Shown in pieces: positions 45,589 through 58,863 of a stretch of 64,000 bases of DNA. The position numbers and the translations under genes were made by a program. Origin of the DNA: Rehmannia glutinosa (lineage: Eukaryota > Streptophyta > Magnoliopsida > Lamiales > Orobanchaceae); NCBI GenBank assembly GCA_016081115.2, contig CM071930.1, positions 26,303,641 through 26,367,640 on the forward strand, written 5' to 3'. Each line of letters opens with the position of its first letter. The stretch's first letter is position 1. The notes under the pieces are model-generated. The model saw only the letters and a program-made list of their open reading frames with translations. It had not been told where the DNA came from and did no database searches.

Positions 45589-46192
45589 TACTCAAGTGAC
45601 ACTGAGGAAGAGGCCTTGATCTGCCTCATGGCCAAAGAATAAGATCAAGATGAGGTACACTCTAACTCATCTCATTCTGATTCAAGTGATAGCGATAGTG
45701 ACACAAACACTTCCTCACCCACAAATCTTTATGACTCAATTGGCAAAATGATGAAAGATTTTGAGCACATCAAAACCTCACACACACTTTTAAATGAGGA
45801 AAACAGCCAGCTAAAATGCCAAAACTCACAGCTGACTAAGGAGATGAGTACTCTGAATCACTTAGCTGATGAGAATACAAAGCCGAAGGCTGAAAATGCC
45901 AAGATCCAAACAGAATTAGCTGCTACTGAAAAGAGAGAGAAAGATCTCAAAAATGTGATTGCTTTATTTACAAAGGCCTCCAAATCATTGGATGAACTTA
46001 TAATGACACAAAAATAGTGTGGAGATAAAACATGCATATGATTTGATTCCTTTGTGCATGCTCAAGCTCCTAGAGGTGATTTTGGAGAAAGGATCCTCAA
46101 GTAATGAAGGAGTCCAAAAATCCAAAACACCATATGTTGCACCAACACCCACACCAAAACATAATCACAACCATACTAGCCTTGGATATAAG
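45589..46192 (+). pseudogene. gag fragment of copia element D, left of the nested insertion
   Basis: The plus strand encodes the acidic Ser/Asp stretch HSNSSHSDSSDSDSDTN and the gag coiled coil (LYDSIGKMMKDFEHIKTSHT, then LLNEENSQLKCQN, then ELAATEKREKDLKNVIALFT) at about 45655-46015. After a stop (46016) and a frame change, weak matches continue to LGYK at 46180-46192. It aligns with 4915-5530 of element A. The frame continues at 60434 after removal of element B. Confidence 0.8.
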
Positions 46193-47772
46193 TGTAGGTC
46201 CCAAGGGGTGTGAGGTAAGGTTTAGAAGGGGGGTTGAATAAACCTTACCAACTTTTCAATTTAGTCCTTTTTAAAATGTTCAGAGTTAATACTTCACAGC
46301 TGAGTCCTTGATGGACACTAAGTTAGTTAATCAAATAGAGTTAGTCACTCAACACTCGATCCGAGCTATTGATAGAGTAACTCAAATTGTTTTGACTAAT
46401 GACTTAACTCGACCGTGATATGTTTTCAGCGAAAGACTTAACACCCTTGAATTTGGTTAAGTTTGTTTTAATATTTGGTTTTAGCACTTGGTTGATTATC
46501 AATTGGATAGCAAATTTATCAGCAGATATAAAAGTAATATGCATAAATTAAAGTAATCTTGAAATGTAAATGACACAATAAGTTTTTATAGAGGTTCGAA
46601 GATGGGGTAATTCTTCTACTCATCTCTTCTCCAACTCCTGGAGGAATCCACTAAGTATTGATCAATATACGAGTGGTTAATGATCCGATACAAGTCTTGA
46701 TCACACAAATGACTTGATCCTTTGGGACTCGATCCGGAGATGCCTTGGTCACACAATCAAGCTTCTCGTGCGACTCGAAACTTCTTCTTCACAGGCAAAA
46801 TTTGCCTTTGCTACTACAGACCCACTTGCTCAAGCTTCTTGGATTTGATCACGAAGCCCTCCAAAAAATTGAGATTGGTTCGACCTTGAACCTTCCTCTG
46901 ATCCTCCGTGAAATGTAGACCCCTTGATTCTTCAAATGTTTCCTCTTCAACCGATAGAAGTTGTCTTTCCTTCATAGGTGAGTGTTGGATTGATTTCCTT
47001 CGTAATGTAGGCTTGAGGATTGAATTTGAATGACTTGAGAATATTTTTGGTTACTGATTCGAATGTTAGCTTGAATGTTCGTGGTTCGAGTAACCTTCTC
47101 TCGGTGATTCCTCGGCCTTTTATAGTGCTCTTTTAAAAATTTGCCCGTTGAAGAGATAGGCTTATTTTTAAAAGACACTTGTGGTCGTTGGCTTGTCTTG
47201 TTGCGATCCTTGGAATTGCCACTTCCTCGTATGAATGATTCTTGACTTTTCGAGTTCGACACAGTGCGAAAGTGCTTCCCATTGGTTTATTCCTTTTGCA
47301 CGCTTCTCGGGATCGAGCACTTCAAGAAAGGCGATATGGAGGTATTACTTGTTTAAGTAATTCTCTTGACTTACGTGCAATGGATCTCTTTCGATTATCT
47401 CGTCTTGACTGCATTTTCTTAACTTCCCGTTGACTTGAGTCGACTTCCAATCATTGGATGACTCTTCCGTCATTTCAACTTGAGACTTGGTCATTGTCTT
47501 GAGTTGACTTGACTGATATTTCACTCAATCAGTATCTCACCGCACCTTCATCGAGTTCTGTCTTCTCTTCCTTGCCACACTCGGCTACCTTGCAGGCGAG
47601 TCTTCCTTCTAGTCTCTAGTTATCTTCTTGCATGTTCGGCATAGGCGACTTGACTAAGCTCGACCAGCCCCATCTATTACAATGCAATATACAACGAAAA
47701 AAATGGGGTGCCAACTTTCTATTCTATGTTTTACATGGCATTCATCAAAATCTAAAAATTAGTTTCCCAACA
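46193..47772 (-). repeat. 3' LTR of copia element B
   Basis: On the minus strand it starts TGTTGGGAAACTAATTT and ends ttgggacctaca; 1580 bp. It is very similar to 58864-60433, with differences concentrated at CAG/CTG sites. Confidence 0.93.
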
Positions 47773-47786
47773 ATTTCCCCCTTTTT
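47773..47786 (-). other. polypurine tract of copia element B
   Basis: AAAAAGGGGGAAAT on the minus strand, directly against the 3' LTR. Confidence 0.9.
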
Positions 47787-48077
47787 GATGATGCCAAAAC
47801 TTAAAACATTTATACAATAAAGTAACAACAAAGATACGTCACAGACGATGCGAGAATCCGCACGAATGTATGCGTAGAATCAATCTTTTATTGATCATAA
47901 CATTCTTGTTCTTTACACAATTTACATAGTGTATCGAGCATAAACATAATTTAAAGTAACTATGCTGTTCTATATCTACACAAGTATAGAAATTGAATGA
48001 TTTTATTCGATGTACTGAAGACTTACATAAAAATGTATTTACATAGTAAAATACATGAAGGGGTGGGCAGCAACACT

Positions 48078-51000
48078 TCATCTCCTTCGCTGCCTCCTTC
48101 TTTCATCTTCTTCAACTCTGTCATCTTGACCTTTTTCTCTTTTTCTCATCTTCACCGCCTTATTATTCTCATACGCCTTTCTCGGCGCTTCATCTCTTCT
48201 CTGTCTTTCTTGTCTTTCCTCCCATAGCTGAGTTTGTCTTTTATTTTCCTCTTCAATTCTCTTCACATACTCAGCATTGTTCTTAGCCACTTGCAGGTTG
48301 GCTACTTCATCAAATCCAGCCCAATAGATCCCTCCTTTCTTGCCTGGATCTATGTACTCAATGTTTTTGGGCGAGATCTGGGTCTCAAACCTCTTCCTCC
48401 ACCATCGCTTTTCCTTCCTCTGCCTGGGCGTGTATTGTATCTTGGGGCCTTCTTTTTCCCAACCGAGTGACTAGCGAGTGACCAAGTGAGAGCGACCCAT
48501 AGCTCTTCCGCTGTCGCCTTCTTCACATAGTTTGAGACCTTTTTCCCAGTACAAATCCCAAGCTTGAGCCATGGACATATTTGCGAAGTAACCTTCAGAT
48601 GTGAGCGTCTTGAATTCATCAATAGATCTTGGCTCGGTTCCGGCATCTGAAATGGCATAGGTGTCTCTGTCTGTTGGAATGCCTCCATGTTGTTTCAGAA
48701 TGTTCATAACTCTGGCATCCATCTTTCCTTCCACTTCCTTCATCCCTGCTTCAATCTTTTTCTTTTTTTTCGGCCATAGGTACTGCAGTGTTGGAGTGGC
48801 GAGTCATCGGGAGTTTCTTGATGATATCACCGTGACAAGACCTTGTTGGGGGTTTTAGCAATCATCAAGGTCACATCTTTCGAACCTTCCCCCTCAAAAA
48901 GATTTTCCTTTCTTCTCTCTTCTCACTTCCTCAATTGTCTTTTTCCCTTCACAAATTGCGTCCTCCTCCTTTTTAGCTTCGGATCCCTTCAAACCTTTTG
49001 GTATTCCTCTTCCCCCTTTTTGGCATCATCAAAGGAGAACCCCGAAACAAGCTAGCAAGCATGAAGTCTAAGCGGTGATAGCCGAGTTCTCGCTTCAATC
49101 TGCTGCGGAGTATCTTTGCCGCACGGAATTCGAGCGGGTGGCGTTGGATTCAATTTGCTACCAACTTCATCTCGGCCATGAGAAGGCTGAACTTTCGATC
49201 CATATTCTCCTCTACGCGCAGGAGCTCTTTCTTATTATATTCACGCAGCACTGTATCTCTCGTGGTGTGAGATTCATGCATTCGTCGATGTGCTCTTGCA
49301 TTCTTATCTTTGCATCAGCATTCTCAGCCCGCCAGACTAGCAACTTGTTGAACAATGTCCTGAAATATCGAGCTTGTTCCATGCGCATTGTCTGCTGCTG
49401 TTGCCACCATTCCTGGATCCTGACAATTATGCCTCGCAGATTAGCGATGGGTTTGCATCTCTCACATTATCCAGCCTCATGTCCAGGTGAGGCCTGGTGC
49501 CTCTCCATCATTTCAATCTCTGCAAATATGGCTTTGAAACTTCCCGAACCTCACCATTTATTCATTGCCTCCAATGGCGGCGCAAAAGATCAAAGTCATA
49601 GTCTCTTTGGAACAATGGTGTTTGTGGGAATAACAGGATCAGGTTTATGGAAGCGCTCTCGATCTCTAGCTAATTCTTCAGGGAGGTCAGGTACCTCAAG
49701 AGAGAAGGGAAATGATTCTACAAAAGGATTATCATGGGCAATTGGAATCTGCTCAATGACAACTTGTGCTCGTGAGGTCTCCGGTGGAGTCGATCCTGCT
49801 GCGAGCTTGGGAGCCTGCGCGATTGACTCTGTTTTTGTTGTGGTCTTGTGAAAGTTGACCCGACTTTGCTGAGCCTCGTTGTCTTAATGACTTCTTCGGT
49901 CTTTGGTTTTTCCACATGAGTTGATCGTCCTCGGCCATATCAGAAGCATCATCGGACGATGATGAGATTTCCATGGGTGGCTCATCATCAAAGTTAAATG
50001 TTTGGCGAGTAGTCTTAAGGTCAAACTTGCTCGTGGTTGGAAGAACATCCTCGGCTGAGTCTTTTGGATCGGCAATAGGGGTTGACTCGGCCATCTTCAC
50101 CTTCGGATCCCGAAAGGTTACATCGAGGATTATCCTGGGAATCGTGAAGAGCACTTATCTCCTTTTCGGATGGGTCGATGATAGCGGGAGGGATGTTCTC
50201 GTGCTTCGGTTTCTTTACCCCGGGAAGTCTCAATCTCCCGTTGGCCTTCATTATCTCCTGTAGTCTCAACTGCAGCGAGGCCTTGGACATTCCCTTCGAC
50301 AGTGTCAGTTGTCTTGGGGTTTTCTGAGGTGGCATCCACTGAGTCTCAACTCCATGGATTGTACTTTCATTGCCCAGTGTTAACTCCCGGGCGCTTCCTT
50401 CCCCGTGCCTCAACCGCATCAACAACGCGTCATTGGCTGCGAAGCGATTGGCACTTTCACCGAGAGCGAATCATAAGCCTCGAGCCTCGTCAATGGCAAC
50501 TTGCGTGTATTCGATTGTTGTTCCTTCTCCACTTCGGCTCCAAGATTCGTTGTGGAGTCACCGCAAAGACCCTCCGACCTTGCTGCAGTGGAGGAGTTTC
50601 CCCTCACAGTGGCTCACCCGGTGAGTGACTTGAATGGGGTCACTCATCTCCGGACTCCCACTGTTCCCATTGAGTATTCAACCATTGGGGCGGTGGGTAA
50701 GACACCTTCATTAGGGGTTGGCTCGACCGGGGTCCCCACAATCCCGCTTTCATCGCCAGCTCCTTAACACCTTCATCCGAATGAGTGGGAAGTGGTGGCG
50801 GCGACAACAATGGCAATATCTTTGCACCACTCCCATAGGATCAATCTCCACCGGTGTGATTTGGAGGACTCCCTGTCCTCCATCATCCTTCGCTCATGTA
50901 GGATTCTCGGATTCTTGCATTGCTTGCTGCGCTTGCAACTCTTCTCGGGGCAAAGGTAGGGTCCGAGATCCTCATCACTGTCCGATAGACGTCAATGTGA

Positions 51001-52701
51001 GGATGTGTATGATCGGTGGTGCCGGTGAGAGAGGCGATCTTTGGCCTTCTCATGTGCTTCAGCGTCTCTCACCGCTCTAGCCCGTTCGTTTTCTTTTCCG
51101 AATCTGCGGTATATTGATATAATTATCCTCGTCAAGGGCTTGCAAGATCGTGTCAACCTCAAGAAACCTGAAGAGTTCTTCTTCTTCGAAATGAACTCGG
51201 ATAAACTCTCGGCTTCCATTTTCTCCACTCTCATGAGACGATTTTGGATGTCTGGATACAATGGAGAGTACATGATTATGTCGTCTTCATCATTCTCTTG
51301 CTGGATTTTGTTTCCAGGGATTAAGGGTAGCAGTCTTCGCTGATCGACATCCTCAGTAGCCTCTGTTACAGGCGGAGACACAACCCTGTCAATAGGTGAT
51401 TCGGTTGTCTCAGCCATTCCTTGTTCCTCAGCTGTTCTGTCTACAGTTGGGTCTTCGAGTTGCCTCTACTGATCGGTCTCAGCAAACTTGACCGTTTCAT
51501 CAATAACTTCCGGAGACTCTACTTCTCCAGCAGTCTCGGGTATCTTTTCCAGCTGAGTGGCAGACTCAGCTGTCTTCTCAAGCTCAGAGAGCTTGGAAAT
51601 TCTTTTTCTTCTTTTTGTTTTCACCAGAGGGACATCTGGTTCTTCCTCCGGTTCGTTGAAGGTAAATGCCTTCGCAGTTGTCTTAGAGGCAGCTGCCTTC
51701 CTTGTTGTGGCAGTCCTCTTCTTCTTGATCACTGGAGAAGGGATTAACGGTTCCTTCTCCATGCGGCGCGGGGGGGAGACACGAGACACTGCGGGGGCGG
51801 GTGACTCGACTGCGAGGGCAAAAGATTTTTTTTTTCTTTGCACGCAGGGGCGCGATCTTCTTTCTTGGCAATGCGGGAGCGGCCTTCTTCTTTGGAGGAG
51901 AGGAGACAATGTATCTTCGAGGTCATCTCGATTCCCCCTCACTCGTATCAGCCCTCTTAGCGTAAGCTCTCTTCTGTGCACCGGAGAGGTTTGATCGAAA
52001 CATCCTCTTGTTTACATGGAACGCCTTTCTATGTCAAAGAGGGACTCTTTTACTTCCATCATTCGGCCAATCACCAGGCCGTATCCCGGAACCTCCAAAC
52101 GTACCATCCTCCTTGAAGGATTTATTCCCAATATTCTCGCAGAGTCTGCTGTATACAAACTCGGCCATTCACCTTCTTTTCTTCAATGATCGCAGCCATC
52201 ACGATCAACTTAGCTTTGGACACCGGTCAAAGCTTCCAAATTTGATGTCTATGCATTTGGCAACGATGTCCGACAATTTGTGGTAGTCCTCTTTCAACAA
52301 CTTCTTATTAGTCAGATAGACCACTTTCGCGGACATCGGACTTGGCTACTTCCTTCCAAGTAGTAGCCAGGTCAACATCGCCTTCATAAATCTCCGGCAC
52401 TTCTTCCGCCGGAACAAGCGATGTTCGCGATCCTCGCGATAATGGTGAATCGTTTTCCATGAACAGAGGACTTGATGCCCTCATCGTGAACTTCGGCGTT
52501 CACGTGAACGTCGCGACCTCTTCCACGTAGGTCATTGGAAACTCCATCGTCAAAAATGGTTTTAATCCAGATTTTTCCAGGCTTACGTGCTATCTTCTTC
52601 ACAAGGGTGTCGTCGGACCTGTTTAAGATGTCGTCGAAATCCACAAGAGACCCAATGTGGATTTGCTTTCCCAGCTTGACGAAATCATGAGTAGATGCCA
52701 T
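48078..52701 (-). pseudogene. extra ORF after pol in copia element B (broken)
   Basis: Starting at ATG 52701 it reads MASTHDFVKLGKQIH, then PMTYVEEVA, and VNAEVHDEGIKSS. A block of 171 codons (51981-51466) is rich in Lys, Arg and Pro and holds KTKRRKRISKLSELEKT, possibly a nuclear signal. Another (51417-50992) reads MAETTESPIDRVVSPPVTEA, then LYPDIQNRLMRVEKMEAESL. The C-terminal part reads KEVEGKMDARVMNILKQHGG, then YFANMSMAQAWDLYWEKGLK, and ends in the coiled coil NAEYVKRIEEENKRQTQLWE and a stop at 48078. The order and sequence match element A. If intact it would be about 1500 residues. No membrane segment is seen. The function is unknown. Confidence 0.68.
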
Positions 52702-53249
52702 TTCTAGATGTTTTACCGAACGAAACTTAGAAAATGAACTTGAGGATTTGTAGGGTTTTGAGAGAAAATTTCTTTCTTTTGCCTTTGAGAGAGATGATCG
52801 GTTTTGATAAAGTGAGAGAGAATCGGACGAAATGGTTTAAGTATGGGTCATGAAAGGGCGTGCGGGTGGTTTTTGAAATTTTGATCAAAATCAACGGCTT
52901 AGATTTTGCACGCCGATTAACCTTTAATCTCTCGTATTTAATGCGGTAGCATTTATATCCAATCATAAGCTTTGTGTGCAGCTTTTGACTGTACACGCCA
53001 TAATTATGCTGACGTCATTCTTAAAAACATTCCCGCTTCGTAAAAACGATTGCGTTTTGTCACTTTGCTCATAAATGACTCAAACATTCCGTAGTTGATT
53101 TAACTCTTCTCTCTTTGCACATAAATACTCACCGTCACCTAACTCGATCGACTAATTCTCCGATCTGGTGATTCACTTAGGCCGATTTAAGAGTTCAACT
53201 CTTTTTCAAATTTTTCCTGTTTCATTTCTTTTCTTTGAGTGTTAAGTGT

Positions 53250-54787
53250 CAACTCACCTCAATTAACCCCAATTCATGTTTGAGTTCTTCAAATCTTGAT
53301 TCACATAATGGTTTTGTGAATATGTCACTAATTGCTTATCGGTTGAGATATATTCCAAGGTGATGTCCTTCTTTTCAACATGATCTCTTATGAAGTGATA
53401 TCGACATCAATGTGCTTTGTTCTTGAATGCAACACAGATTTTTGAGTGATTGCAATTACACTTGTGTTATCACACATAATTGGAATTTCCTTTTCCTCAA
53501 CCTCATAGTCTCTCACCTTTGTCTCATCCATAAGACTTGGGCACAATAGTCGCCCGACTATGTATTCTCCTTTTGTGGAGGTAGCTATTGAATTTTGCTT
53601 CTTGCTAAACTAGGAAATTAGCCTATTTCCAAGCATTTGACGTGTGTCTGAGGTACTCTTCATGTCAACTCTACAACCAGCATAGTCAGAGTCTGAATAG
53701 CCAATTAGCTTGAATCCACATTCCTTTGGATACCATAAGCCAACTTCTTGGCTTCCTTGCAAATATCTCAATCTCTTGGGTCATATCATGTGGCTTTCTT
53801 TTGGGGCGATTGAAATCTTGCACATACACCTACAACAAAGGTGATGTCCGGCCTCGCTTGCTTTGTGAGATAGAGCAATGATCCATAAGTGCTCAGTATC
53901 TTGTTTGATCTACTGAGCTTGCCATCCGCATCCATATCCATTTTGATGATGTATTTATTGGTATTTTCACGAAAGACTTCTCTTCCATACCAAATTTCTT
54001 CATTAAATCTCTGGTGTATTTTGTCTGACTTATGAAGGTTCCATCCTTCAACTGTTTTACTTGGAGTCCAAGGAAGAATGTCAGCTCTCCCATCATGCTC
54101 ATTTCGAATTTGCTTTGCATGAGATTTGAGAATTTATCACACAACTCTTTGTTTGTGGATCCAAAGATGATGTCATCCACATATTTTTGAACAAGCGATA
54201 CTCTTCCCATCCCGACTTACAAGAGTGTTCTATCCACTTTGCCTTTTGTGAATCCGTTCTCGATCGGAATTGTGATAATGTATCATACCATGCTCACGGG
54301 TGCTGTTTCAATCCATATAAAGCCTTTTTGAGTTTGTATACCTTATCTCCAAGAGTTTTACGCTCGAATCCTGGAGGTTGTTCAACATATACTTCTTCTT
54401 CTAATAACCCATTAAGGAATGCACTCTTTACATCCATTTGATATACAATAAAGTTCTTGTGAGTTGCATAGGCAAGAAACATTCTTATTGCTTCCAATCT
54501 TGCCACAGGAGCAAAAGTTTCATCAAAATCTATTCCTTCTTCTTGGCAATACCCTTTGGCTACCAATCTTGCTTTGTTCCTCACCACGTAACCTTCCTCA
54601 TTCATCTTGTTTCGAACACCCATTTAGTGCCAATAACATTTTGATGGGTAGGTCTTTGAACCAATTCCCACACTTTATTCCTCTCAAACTGATTTAGCTC
54701 TTCTTGCATGGCTTGAATCCAATGTGTGTCATCCAATGCTTGTGACACATCTTTTGGCTCTATTTGTGAGATGAAGCAAGTAAACAT
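53250..54787 (-). pseudogene. reverse transcriptase and RNase H of copia element B (broken)
   Basis: The RT begins MFTCFISQIEPKDVSQALDD (54787) and continues NKVWELVQRPTHQNVIGTKW, then RLVAKGYCQEEGIDFDETFA, MDVKSAFLNGLLEEEVYVEQ and KLKKALYGLKQ (54623-54300). The catalytic YVDDIIFGSTNKE is at 54180-54140, and FFLGLQVKQ is at about 54085-54060. RNase H runs from about 53800 to the stop at 53250, ending HELGLIEVS. Frame breaks lie near 54610, 54290-54210 and within RNase H. It is the best preserved copia RT in the window beside that of element D. Confidence 0.87.
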
Positions 54788-55059
54788 TGATTCTTGTTGA
54801 GTTCAGGATCTAGTTTTCACACCTTCTCTTACATCTCCAATGATTAGTTACTGGGGATGGTCTCTCGGCCATCTTACATCGGGTTGGAGTAAGTTAGGCT
54901 GAATCGATCGTCTTGCAATCGTGTCATTTTGATCAGCTCTCTCATCATCATTTAGTTAGCAGATTTTCCAAATTGTCTTGAGACTCAACTATCTCATCTT
55001 CATCCGGATTTATAATTTCACTCCAACTTCAACATAGGGACTCTTCAGCATGGTTGGTT

Positions 55060-56400
55060 GATTCACTTTATCACCGACTCTTCAATGTCTTCTCCATTTA
55101 CGTTGGGTTCATCAAACACCACATGGATGGATTCTTCTCGTAACCATTGTCCTCTTGTTGAGCACTCTGTAGGGTTTGCTTTCACCGAGTATCCTAAGAA
55201 GATACCTTCATCGACTTTAGCATCAAAAGCCTTTAAATTATCTTTGCCATTATTATGGATGAAGCATTTGCATCCAAATATTCTCAAATATGCAACATTT
55301 GGCTTTCTCCTGTCCAAATCTCATAGGAGATTTGTCACCGTATGTTTATCATGAATCTATTTTGAGTATAGCATCTTTGTGTTTATTGCTTTAGCCCAAA
55401 ATCTTTTAGCACCCTGCTTGACTAACATGGTCCTTGCTTTGCTTCTTTGAGAGTTATATTCCTTCTTTCTCGCAACTCCATTCTCACAGGAGTCCTTGCT
55501 GCAGATAATTCATGACTAATACCATTTTCAATACAGTACTGAGTTATTATACCATTGACAAACTCAGTTCCTCTGTCAGATCTTATTTTGATAATGGTTT
55601 GACTCTTCTCATTTTGTATTCTCTTCATCAGCTGTGGTAGTTTCTGCAGAGTTTCTTTCTTCTTACACATGAATATTGTCCATGTATATCTTGAGTAGTC
55701 ATCTACTACCACCAAGGTGTATTTCTTCCCACTTATCTTTGGTGGTTCAATCGACCAAATAGATCCATATGTAGCAGGTGCAATATTCTTGTTGAAGATG
55801 GACATGTCTTTTCTTTGAATGATGATTTGATCTGTTTTCCCTTCTGACATGCATCACATATACTTTCCTTCTTGTATACTGAGTCTGGAAGTCCTTCCAC
55901 AAGATTACTTCTTGCAAGTTTGTTAATAGTTTTGAAATTCAGGTGACTCAACTTCTTGTGCGACAACCAACTTGATTCAATTTGTGCTCTTTGCTAGCGA
56001 GACAAGTGCTTGGTGTTGCGATTGACCAATCTACCATATACATGTTCTTTTGTCTGCATCCTTGCAACACTATTTCATTAGTTGCAGCATCCTTGATTTG
56101 GCATACACCCATATTGAATCCAACATTGTAGCCTTTGTCACAAAGTTGACTTATGCTTAGCAAGTTGAAGTTGAGGCCTTCAACATATGCAACATCTGTA
56201 ATTTCTAATCCATTTTTCTTGATGAATCCAATGCCTCTTATTTCTCTTGGAGCTTTATTTCCTCCAAATATGACTTTTGCACCTCTAACATCCTTGAATT
56301 TTGATAAATTTTTCTTGTTTCCTGTCATGTGTCTGGAACAGCCACTGTCCATGTACCAGGTTCCTTGGCACTCAATTGCTCCTTGAACCTGCAATCAAGG
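55060..56400 (-). pseudogene. protease and integrase of copia element B (broken)
   Basis: The protease reads GTWYMDSGCSRHMTGNKKNL (about 56355-56295), the canonical active site, followed by EGLNFNLLSISQLCDKGYN in an open frame of 148 codons (56394-55948). GAG-pre-integrase follows with HLNFKTINKLARSNLVEGLP and CDACQKGKQ (55960-55840). The integrase has VVVDDYSRYTWTIFM and RSDRGTEFVNGIITQYCIEN (55710-55510), so both catalytic Asp are present, and a Glu region near 55470. The IN C-terminal tail with GYSVKANP and VVFDEPNVNGEDIEES spans 55200-55065. At least three frame breaks occur. Confidence 0.87.
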
Positions 56401-56569
56401 AAATTAGGTTTTAGGTACCCATACTTGCCTGGGTCCTGAGGGGTTAGTATTGTAAGATGATCCAACCAACCTATAGCCAAATGATTTGACTCTAAGGGGT
56501 TGCCATCTATCAGTGCCATAATCATAATTAATTTTGGCAAATTGCTTGGGGTTCTGTGTTCATACAACC

Positions 56570-58736
56570 TGTCTCTTTTTGTCAGTATGCTGTGTATGTG
56601 TTTTTAGCAATTGCCTTCTTTGGGTAGTTGTGATATCTCTGAGTGTAGTGCCTAGGTGCATATGTGTGCTAATGAAAGCTCTTATGCCTTTGGAATGGCC
56701 TTTGCTGAGTTCTAGGCCTTTGCCACTTAGGCTTATATTCCATAGGTCTTTGCTGATAGTTCACATTATTCCAATCAGCTTAGCTTGGGTATTTTCTACC
56801 ATTCCCATCATATGTGTTTCTTTTATAGAATTTCTGGGACTTTTGGTAGCTCTGTTTCTTCTTTATAGAGTATCTCCCGTTTGGAGTTTCTTTGAGAACT
56901 CATTTGGATTTCTTCTCACTGTCCTCTCGAAATACTCAACTCGGCCGTTTTTCCTTTTCCTTTATAACCAAGGCCAGTTTGCTTGTGATTGTGCTTTGGA
57001 ATAAATGTGTGTGCATCATTTGGAGTTTTGGATATTAGAGATATTTCATTGCTTGAAGATCCCTTTTCCAAAATCACTTTTGGAACTTGACATAGCATAG
57101 AGGAATTAAATCCTAAGCCTGTCTTGTCTCCACATTCTCTTTGACTCATAATAAGATCATCCAATGATTTGGATGCCTTAGTGAATGAGGCTATCACATT
57201 TTTGAGGTCATTCTCCCTCTTTTCTATAGCGATTATCTCTGCTATTAACTTAGCATTTTCAAATTTAGACTTTTTTTCTCATCGGCTATTTGACTTAGAG
57301 TACTCGGCTCCTTAGTCACCGTGAGTTTTGGCTCTTAAGTAAGTGTTTTCCTCATTTAGTAGTGTGTGTGAGGATTTAATGTGTTCAAAATCTTTCATCA
57401 TTTTGCCTAATGAATCATAAAGATCGGTGGGTGATGAAGTGTGTGTGTCACAATCACTATTACTAGTATCCGAGTGTGATGAGTTAGAGTGTACCTCATC
57501 TTCTTAGTCGGGTTGGTTTTGTTCTTTAGCCATTAGACGGATCAAGGCTTCTTCTTCGTAGTCACTTGAGTAGTCACTTCATTACTCTCCGAGTCTGCTT
57601 GTGTCTTTTGACTTGATCAGACGATCTCTGCGCACCCAACATTGCCTTTCTCTTTTCCTTTCTTCTTTCCCCAAGACTTTTCTTTCCTCTTCATTCCTGT
57701 ATTTGTTGACTACAGGATATGGGCATTCAATGGCTTAGTGACCGGGTTGCTGCGGTTCAGCCTGATTTTCAACTTTTTGATCGATTCTTTCCATCCTTGG
57801 ATTGTCGGCTCTTTGATATTCAACTTTTTGATGCTCTGCTCTCTTGGGTGGTCTATCTTCCCTTGACTTGGAGGGAGCTGAGTGTCTTCTGGAGAATTCA
57901 CCTTTGCTTCTTTTGTAATTCTTATTGAAGAATTTGTTAAACCTTTTAACCATCAGTGCAATTTCCTCTTGGTCAATGACTTCTTTGACCTCAACTCTCT
58001 TGCCATCCTTAACAATTAGAGCAACTGTTTTTTTGGGCACAATGTTTCCTCTTGGTCTTTTCTTCTCACCTCAAATTCGTAGGCTTTGAGATCTGAGAAT
58101 AGCTCATGGTTGGATGTCTTCGATAGGTCCATGGAACGTCTCATGGCCATGACTTTCATATCCCACTCAGTTGGGAGACTTCTTAGAATCTTCATACACA
58201 TTTCCTTCGTGTATATTCCTTTCCAAGTGCGATATTCATTGGTAATTTACGTGAACCGAGCATCCAAATGATCCAAGGTTTCTCCTGCAAAGCATCTTAA
58301 AGTTTTCAAATTTTTGTACAACAACAAATAGTTTATTTTCTTTGATTTTCTCTCGAGCCTTCGCAAATCAAGGTTAGCTTGTCCCAGATTTCTTTTGCCG
58401 TTTTGCATGATTTGACTTTGTTGAACATGGCTTTGTCCAAAGTTTTGTAAAGAATGTCCTTGGCCACATTGTCCAAGTTATATCTTTTCCTGTCATCATT
58501 TGTCCATTCACTCTTGGTTTTTCAACCATCGCCGTCCGGGAGTCGCATCCTCTTCTTCTTCACCGCAATGACTCTTCTTGCAAATGTGTTCACTTTTAAG
58601 ATTTGGAGTGGCCCATCTTCTATCACTATCCACATCTCATCGTGTAATCTTTGATAGATGAGCACTGCATACGAATTTTCCAATCATCAAATTCTTCAAT
58701 TGTGAACATAGAGATGCGTGTCAAATTTGCTTCCAT
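56570..58736 (-). pseudogene. gag region of copia element B (broken)
   Basis: The ATG at 58736 opens MEANLTRISMFTIEEFDDW, as in element A. The UBN2 block MCMKILRSLPTEWDMKVMAM and NHELFSDLKAYEFEVRRKDQ spans 58201-58040. A basic linker (MVKRFNKFFNKNYKRSKGEF) and a degenerate knuckle ending QQPGH are at 57960-57735. The coiled coil is at about 57420-57180, and LGYKGKGK is at 56960. The frame is broken several times, so no complete Gag could be made from it as written. Confidence 0.82.
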
Positions 58737-58850
58737 GATAATAACTTTGCTGAATAAAAAAATTTTGAAAGATTAAGTGCTAAAACAAGCTTTGAAAAAT
58801 TTGGAGATCTAGTTCAAGAACTAACTGTGGGAAGGCTCAATGAACCAACC

Positions 58851-58861
58851 GCTCGATACCA
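58851..58861 (-). other. primer binding site of copia element B, one base short
   Basis: On the minus strand it reads TGGTATCGAGC, lacking the A of the otherwise invariant TGGTATCAGAGC. It follows the 5' LTR after two bases. The missing base falls exactly in a CAG triplet. Confidence 0.88.
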
Positions 58862-58863
58862 CT

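Noticed and set aside
49075..49851. 258-codon plus-strand open frame
   Set aside because: It lies antisense to the extra ORF of element B. The minus strand gives text that aligns with element A (REWWQQ..TMRVEQ), and the plus frame has no family match.
51557..51994. 145-codon plus-strand open frame
   Set aside because: It is antisense to the KR-rich block of element B's extra ORF, which is the strand conserved with element A.
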